NCBI GenBank assembly: GCA_030432775.1 | Contig: JAUILO010000008.1 | Coordinates: 1-27,374 of the forward strand | DNA: 27,374 nucleotides | Reading direction: 5' to 3' | Source: Alphaproteobacteria bacterium | GTDB taxonomy: Bacteria > Pseudomonadota > Alphaproteobacteria > Micavibrionales > Micavibrionaceae | Notes under the pieces: generated by a model | What the model was told of the DNA's origin: nothing | What the model saw: only the letters and a program-made list of their open reading frames with translations | The model's database searches: none | Part shown: positions 22,822 through 27,374 of the stretch, piece after piece | How the letters are laid out: every line of letters starts with the position of its first letter | Position numbering within the stretch: the first letter of the stretch is position 1 | Position numbers and translations under genes: made by a program

Positions 22822-25776
22822 ATGCCAAATTCTAACACGACTATTGTGAATAATTGTTCGGATATTGATCACGAACAATTCACGCAGACGTTACGCGCTC
22901 GTTACCGCGATTACGAGGGCGACAATCACAATGACCCGTTCATAAGTCCTGTACTTAGGTTGTCTCTTGATATTAGCCGGATGTTGGATAAGGATGAAAT
23001 TACGTTGGGTGACCTTGAAAAATCAATCAGCAAGCTTTCGCTTGATGGCTTATCGGTTCGCGCGCAGAGAATGAAAAACTATTTCGGTACATGTAACGAA
23101 GCTGAAAATCTGATGCAGCTTGAAACTGTATTCAGAAAACTGGCGTTGCCCTCCGGCGCAGATGGTGTGGTTGAACTGGGCGAGAAAAAATCTGGCAAAG
23201 GGGCTGGCGATATTCAGGCGGTGTCTTTTGAAGAATTTCAAAAGCGGGTTAGTCACCTGTTTTACGGCTTTGTTTTCACCGCGCATCCCACATTTTCAAT
23301 GTCACGGGATTTATCAAGGTCCCTGTCCAGCTATGCTGCGGGTCTTGCCGGTGCGGAAAATAGCCAGAGTTTCGAAGACTTGGAAAAGGCCGCGCATGTT
23401 CGTTATAAAGCGCCTAATATTCATGAAGAAACCCATTTCTCCCTTGAAGCTATTTCAAATCTGCATGATGCGTTTGAAAAGATGTTTGCCGTTTTATTTT
23501 CTGTTGCTTCGGACCTTTATCCAGATCAGTGGCTGTTGCTGCGCCCGAGCCTTTGCTCGGTTGCAACATGGGTCGGTTTTGATATTGACGGACGCAAGGA
23601 TATTCAATGGGCGACGACACTTGAAAAACGTATAGAGCTTCAGGTGCATCAACTTAAGGCCTATGATGTAAAATTGGCAAAATTGCTCGCGACCTATCCG
23701 GATGATGTGACAGATCTGGGCGGCGCTGCGCAGCAGGTCAAACAAACGCTGGAATCCATGCGTGAGCATCACAAGTTTTTCGCTAGCTATGATCAGGAAG
23801 GTGACGAGGGCTTGAAAATCTTGCAAGAAGGCTCGCGCGCGTTGATTGCAAGTACGGATAAAAGACTTTTAACAAGTGCTCCCCTTATCGAGGCTGTCCA
23901 AAAATGTTTACACGCATGTTCGGATAAAGAGCTGCAGATTGAATTGCTTGTATTTTTGGCGCAGCTGCATAATTTTGGTTTAAGCCGCGCACAGGTACAT
24001 TTTCGTATTAATTCGAACCAGTTACATAACGCGATTAGTAACGATATTCGCCTTGCGACGCATCCGGATCACACATCAAGTCGCCGTGGTTATATTGAAA
24101 GCATTACTGAGTTGATGGATAAATGTGACCCGATGAATATTCATTTCGGCGATATTGCTGATGAAGATATGACAGCGCGATATGAATTTATGCTTATTCA
24201 GCAGATCTTGGAGCATATAGATAGTGAAAGCCCGATCCGTTTTTTGATCGCAGAAACCGAAAGTGCATTTACGATTTTAACAGCGCTGTATTACGCGAAA
24301 ATGTTCGGTGTTGAAAAGCATATTGATATTTGTCCGCTTATCGAGACCGGCCGCGCGCTCCAGAACTGTTCACGCTATATTGATGTTTTGCTTAAAAACC
24401 AGCATTTCAGTGAATATCTGAAAGTGCGCCGTAAGCTTTGTATACAAACCGGATATTCAGATGCCGGACGTTATATCGGACAACCAGCCGCAGGCGGCTC
24501 GATCGAACGGTTGAAAGAACGGCTGGTCTCGTTATTCAGGGATAATGGCATGACAGATATGAGCTTGCTGTTTTTTGATACTCATGGTGAGTCTTTTGGT
24601 CGTGGCGGTCATCCGGATGGCTTTGGTCATCGTTTGCGTTATATATGCTCGCCATACTTCATGCATAAGCTGGCCAAGAATAATGTTGGTTTTACACAAG
24701 AGAGCAGCTATCAGGGCGGCGACGGTTTTTTACCGTTTGCGAATGGTGAGATTACGCTGGCTATTGTCACACGCGTTTTTGAATATTTCTTGCAGGATTT
24801 CACTCAGCCAATGCAAGATCCCTATTACGAAGAACCATATCGCAGTGAGGTTACCGAATTTTTCACGGTGGCAACAGCATTTCAACACTCGTTGATTTCC
24901 GATCCTCATTATGCCGAATTGCTGGGCGCTTTTTCGACGAATTTGATGCATCCATCAGGCAGTCGCGCCGTGAAAAGAACGGGCGAGGTCGATGGTGTGG
25001 TTGAACGTCCGGATATCCGGCAGTTCAGAGCCATTCCACATAACGCGATTTTGGGTCAGTTTGGCTTATGTGCCAATACGATTTCTGGTATTGGGCGTGC
25101 TTTCCGTGAACATTCTGATTTTGCCAGTGATCTTGGTAAATCTTCTTCACGTTTTCAGGAAATAATGTCTTTGGTTGATCGTGGCTTTTCCCTATCGGAT
25201 CCACAAATCATGAAGGCCTATATCAGTATACTTGATCCGACATTCTGGATTGCAATGGCGCAGGAAAATCCGGATCAGAAAAAATCTAATAAACTCGCTG
25301 CGTTGGCAACGCATTTGGAAGAGCACGGCTTTCATGACGGCATGATGAGTATTTTCCGCAAGCTCGCGTGGGATTACACATTGCTTTCGCGTGTGCGTGA
25401 AAAGAACAACGAACATGCCGATAGTATCGCATGCCTGCATGCGATGCGTATCGCGCTTATGCGTCATTCGTTTTTGCTGGCGATGGATATTCCGCGTTAT
25501 AGTGGCCGCCATGGGGTCAGCCGAGATCAACTGATATCGGTTGTGCTGCGTATGGATATTGATCAAGCCACGCATATTTTGAACTCTATCTTCCCGACGA
25601 ATACGCCAAGCAAGAAAGATTATGATTTTGGCGAGGAATCTGATTACCAAGAGCAAAATGATTTGAAGGGTTATCACGGTATTCATAATGATATCGTAAA
25701 ACCATTGAGAAGATATCAGATGATATCGCGTAATATCTCGGCGGCTCTTGCGCATTATATGGGGTTCTTCGGATGA
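22822..25776 (+). CDS. Divergent phosphoenolpyruvate-carboxylase-like protein
   Basis: 984 residues from the ATG at 22822 (22816 and a GTG at 22783 are also in frame). The PEPC framework is recognisable throughout: VFTAHPTF near 155 (family TAHPTE), TGYSDAGRYIG (family GYSDSxKDAG), FDTHGESFGRGGHP near 586 (family FHGRGGxxGRGG), SYQGGDGF (family QGE), and RAIPHNAILGQ (family LRAIPWxxxW). Several catalytic positions differ. The catalytic HxR of FHGRGG is replaced by D and H, the Lys of SDSxKD by R or Y, and the C-terminus lacks the usual NTG. It overlaps the gltD-like gene by four bases. It may be a PEPC with altered chemistry, or inactive and regulatory. Confidence 0.8.
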   Translation: MPNSNTTIVNNCSDIDHEQFTQTLRARYRDYEGDNHNDPFISPVLRLSLDISRMLDKDEITLGDLEKSISKLSLDGLSVRAQRMKNYFGTCNEAENLMQLETVFRKLALPSGADGVVELGEKKSGKGAGDIQAVSFEEFQKRVSHLFYGFVFTAHPTFSMSRDLSRSLSSYAAGLAGAENSQSFEDLEKAAHVRYKAPNIHEETHFSLEAISNLHDAFEKMFAVLFSVASDLYPDQWLLLRPSLCSVATWVGFDIDGRKDIQWATTLEKRIELQVHQLKAYDVKLAKLLATYPDDVTDLGGAAQQVKQTLESMREHHKFFASYDQEGDEGLKILQEGSRALIASTDKRLLTSAPLIEAVQKCLHACSDKELQIELLVFLAQLHNFGLSRAQVHFRINSNQLHNAISNDIRLATHPDHTSSRRGYIESITELMDKCDPMNIHFGDIADEDMTARYEFMLIQQILEHIDSESPIRFLIAETESAFTILTALYYAKMFGVEKHIDICPLIETGRALQNCSRYIDVLLKNQHFSEYLKVRRKLCIQTGYSDAGRYIGQPAAGGSIERLKERLVSLFRDNGMTDMSLLFFDTHGESFGRGGHPDGFGHRLRYICSPYFMHKLAKNNVGFTQESSYQGGDGFLPFANGEITLAIVTRVFEYFLQDFTQPMQDPYYEEPYRSEVTEFFTVATAFQHSLISDPHYAELLGAFSTNLMHPSGSRAVKRTGEVDGVVERPDIRQFRAIPHNAILGQFGLCANTISGIGRAFREHSDFASDLGKSSSRFQEIMSLVDRGFSLSDPQIMKAYISILDPTFWIAMAQENPDQKKSNKLAALATHLEEHGFHDGMMSIFRKLAWDYTLLSRVREKNNEHADSIACLHAMRIALMRHSFLLAMDIPRYSGRHGVSRDQLISVVLRMDIDQATHILNSIFPTNTPSKKDYDFGEESDYQEQNDLKGYHGIHNDIVKPLRRYQMISRNISAALAHYMGFFG

Positions 25777-27209
25777 TCAACAAGATGATGAATTTCGTGA
25801 CGACGGCACGCCAGATGCCGGATAAGCGTTCTGCGAAAGAACGGCGGAAGGATTTTGATGAAATTTATACAGAGTTTGATTTAAAGCGTGTGTCTTCACA
25901 GGCCAGCCGGTGCGCGCAATGTGGTGTTCCATTTTGTCAGGTGCATTGTCCGCTACACAACAATATACCGGACTGGCTGCGTTTAACCGCAGAAGACAGG
26001 CTGGAAGAAGCATATGAGATGGCTTCTCGTACCAATACATTTCCGGAAATATGCGGACGTATTTGCCCGCAAGATCGTTTATGCGAAGGCAATTGTGTGA
26101 TTGAGCAAGCCGGCATGGGCACGGTTACAATTGGCGCGGTTGAAAAATATATCACGGAAAAAGCCTTTGATGAGGGCTGGGTCAAGCCGCGCATGCCCGA
26201 CGCCGAACTTGAACAAAGTGTTGGTATTATCGGTGCGGGACCAGCCGGACTTGCCGCTGCAGAAATGCTGCGGGCGCAGGGTTATCAGGTTACAGTATAT
26301 GACCGTTATGACCGCATCGGCGGACTAATGGTTTATGGCATTCCTAGTTTTAAGCTTGAAAAATATGTGATGGCGCGCCGCGAAGAACAATTGCGGGCGC
26401 AGGGCGTAGAGTTTGAATGCAATGTTGATATTGGTGTGAACAAGAATTTCGATGAATTGCGCGCCGGTCATGATGCGGTTTTAATTGCAACGGGTGTTTA
26501 TAAAGCCAGAGATTTGGATATACAAGGCGGTGATTTAACCGGTGTTGTGCCGGCGCTATCTTATTTAATTGCTGCGAATAAAACGGGTTTGGGTGATAGC
26601 GTTACCGAATATGAAAGCGGCGCTTTGAACGCAGAAGGCAAGAATGTAGTTGTGATTGGCGGTGGTGATACCGCGATGGACTGTGTGCGTACAGCTATAC
26701 GTCAGAATGCAAAATCTGTTAAATGTTTATACCGCCGTGACCGTGAAAATATGCCAGGTTCGGCGCGCGAGGTTACTAATGCCGAAGAAGAAGGTGTAGC
26801 GTTTGAATGGCTATCCGTACCGCTAGCAATTAGTGGCGATGATAATGGCGTGGCGCAAATGATGCGGGCGCAGAAAATGCATCTTGGAGCGCTTGATGCG
26901 TCTGGCCGTGCCGCACCGGTTGCCATTGACGGGTCTGATTATGATATGGATGCTGATCTTGTGATTAAGGCGCTGGGTTTTGAACCGGAAGATTTGCCGG
27001 GACTGTTTGGGCAACCCGAATTAAAACCCACAAAATACGGCACGATTGCAATTAACGAACGCACACAGATGAGCGCAATTGATGGTGTGTTTGCCGCGGG
27101 TGACATTGTGCGCGGTATCCGACACCGCCACCACGGGCGCACGCCGGATCACAAAACGCTCATCGCCCTGGGTAAGTACAAACATTTCGCAGGAGCCGCC
27201 ACCGCGTAG
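25773..27209 (+). CDS. gltD: Glutamate synthase small subunit (GltD)-like, 3' end replaced by foreign sequence
   Basis: Residues 1-448 are a good GltD. The N-terminal cysteine-rich Fe-S domain shows CAQCGVPFCQVHCPLHNNIP and CGRICPQDRLCEGNC, FAD is bound by IGAGPAGLAAAEML near 152, and NADPH by VIGGGDTAMDCVRTA near 296. GVFAAGDIVRG near 438-448 marks the family's second FAD motif. GltD normally continues with ASLVVWAIRDGR-like sequence for about 25-30 residues. Here it is followed by IRHRHHGRTPDHKT, unrelated to GltD and with the base composition of the GC-rich block. It passes electrons from NADPH to the large subunit GltB, which is not in the window. It is probably co-transcribed with the PEPC-like gene. 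Confidence 0.9.
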   Translation: MINKMMNFVTTARQMPDKRSAKERRKDFDEIYTEFDLKRVSSQASRCAQCGVPFCQVHCPLHNNIPDWLRLTAEDRLEEAYEMASRTNTFPEICGRICPQDRLCEGNCVIEQAGMGTVTIGAVEKYITEKAFDEGWVKPRMPDAELEQSVGIIGAGPAGLAAAEMLRAQGYQVTVYDRYDRIGGLMVYGIPSFKLEKYVMARREEQLRAQGVEFECNVDIGVNKNFDELRAGHDAVLIATGVYKARDLDIQGGDLTGVVPALSYLIAANKTGLGDSVTEYESGALNAEGKNVVVIGGGDTAMDCVRTAIRQNAKSVKCLYRRDRENMPGSAREVTNAEEEGVAFEWLSVPLAISGDDNGVAQMMRAQKMHLGALDASGRAAPVAIDGSDYDMDADLVIKALGFEPEDLPGLFGQPELKPTKYGTIAINERTQMSAIDGVFAAGDIVRGIRHRHHGRTPDHKTLIALGKYKHFAGAATA

Positions 27210-27296
27210 CGGTGCAACAGTGAATTCGGCGTCGCGTCCGGTTGTCGTGTGCAGCCACTCGCCAAACCGGTGAAGATCGAACGCCGGCTCACTCAT
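27102..27296 (-). CDS. Phosphotransferase-family (APH-like) protein, N-terminal fragment
   Basis: From the ATG at 27296 the frame reads MSEPAFDLHRFGEWL, then LRGGGSCEMFVL (glycine-rich nucleotide loop) and RFVIRRAPVVAVSDTAHNV. This matches the N-terminal lobe of aminoglycoside-phosphotransferase-like proteins, often found next to acyl-CoA dehydrogenase genes, where the segment normally continues REYRV. Here it instead runs antisense into gltD. The GC-rich composition differs sharply from the rest of the window. Only about 65 residues are real, and the remainder of the frame is gltD antisense. The start overlaps the stop of the upstream gene (ATGA), an operon arrangement in its own genome. It is most likely foreign to this contig. 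Confidence 0.7.
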
Positions 27297-27373
27297 CCGC
27301 GTGCGTCCAGCAACTGCGCAAAGCGCTTCAGGGATGCCTGTCGGCGCGTGGGAATATGCTCACTGGGCCAGCC
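27293..27373 (-). CDS. C-terminal 26 residues of an unidentified protein, cut by the window edge
   Basis: The minus-strand frame before the phosphotransferase start reads GWPSEHIPTRRQ then FAQLLDARG and a TGA that overlaps the ATG at 27296 (ATGA). It is open to the window edge. Together with the phosphotransferase start this shows a natural two-gene operon in a GC-rich genome. Too little remains to assign a family. Confidence 0.5.
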   Translation of the reverse strand, partial: GWPSEHIPTRRQASLKRFAQLLDARG

Positions 27374-27374
27374 T

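Overview
The window looks like a fragment of a moderately AT-rich alphaproteobacterial chromosome, probably a metagenome contig. The evidence is the gene families: RlmJ, a DUF983 protein, a DUF423 protein, a TPR-sulfotransferase fusion, a divergent PEP-carboxylase-like protein next to a GltD-type subunit, and QseBC-like two-component systems. I cannot name the genus. There is no CRISPR array, rRNA, transposase or phage gene.

Layout. 1-927: two overlapping minus-strand ORFs of unknown function, one running off the left edge, then a complete tRNA-Ser(GGA). 1221-3742: a homocysteine S-methyltransferase-type enzyme, then rlmJ and a DUF983 protein. 3751-10898: nine tightly packed minus-strand genes that look like one operon. 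In transcription order they are a thermostable-hemolysin-family (GNAT-like) protein, an AMP-forming acyl-CoA-synthetase-like ligase, a haem-oxygenase-like diiron oxidase, an SDR, a secreted TPR protein, an integral membrane protein, a response regulator, a histidine kinase and a DUF423 protein. 11137-13501: divergently, a small membrane protein and a second, paralogous response regulator/kinase pair. 13698-16330: a 79-residue unknown gene on the minus strand, and on the plus strand a GGDEF-like membrane protein overlapping a TrkH-type potassium transporter.

16436-20024: a large autotransporter adhesin-like gene broken by a 13-bp tandem duplication. 20342-22528: a TPR-sulfotransferase. 22822-27209: a PEP-carboxylase-like protein with altered active-site motifs, overlapping a gltD-like gene. 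The last ~260 bp are different: gltD stops matching its family about 30 residues before its expected end, and a GC-rich minus-strand pair takes over (tail of one protein, start of a phosphotransferase-family protein). This is most likely an assembly chimera.

The most interesting system is the nine-gene operon with its divergent sensor pair. Acyl activation, GNAT-like transfer, diiron oxidation and SDR reduction are joined to two related sensor/regulator pairs. Direct repeats of TGTAAG-N5-TGTAAG (11-bp period) lie in the intergenic region of this locus and again before the GGDEF/trkH genes, with a third, one-mismatch copy facing the 79-residue gene. This suggests one OmpR-class regulator links metabolite synthesis, a potassium transporter and a nucleotide-signalling protein.
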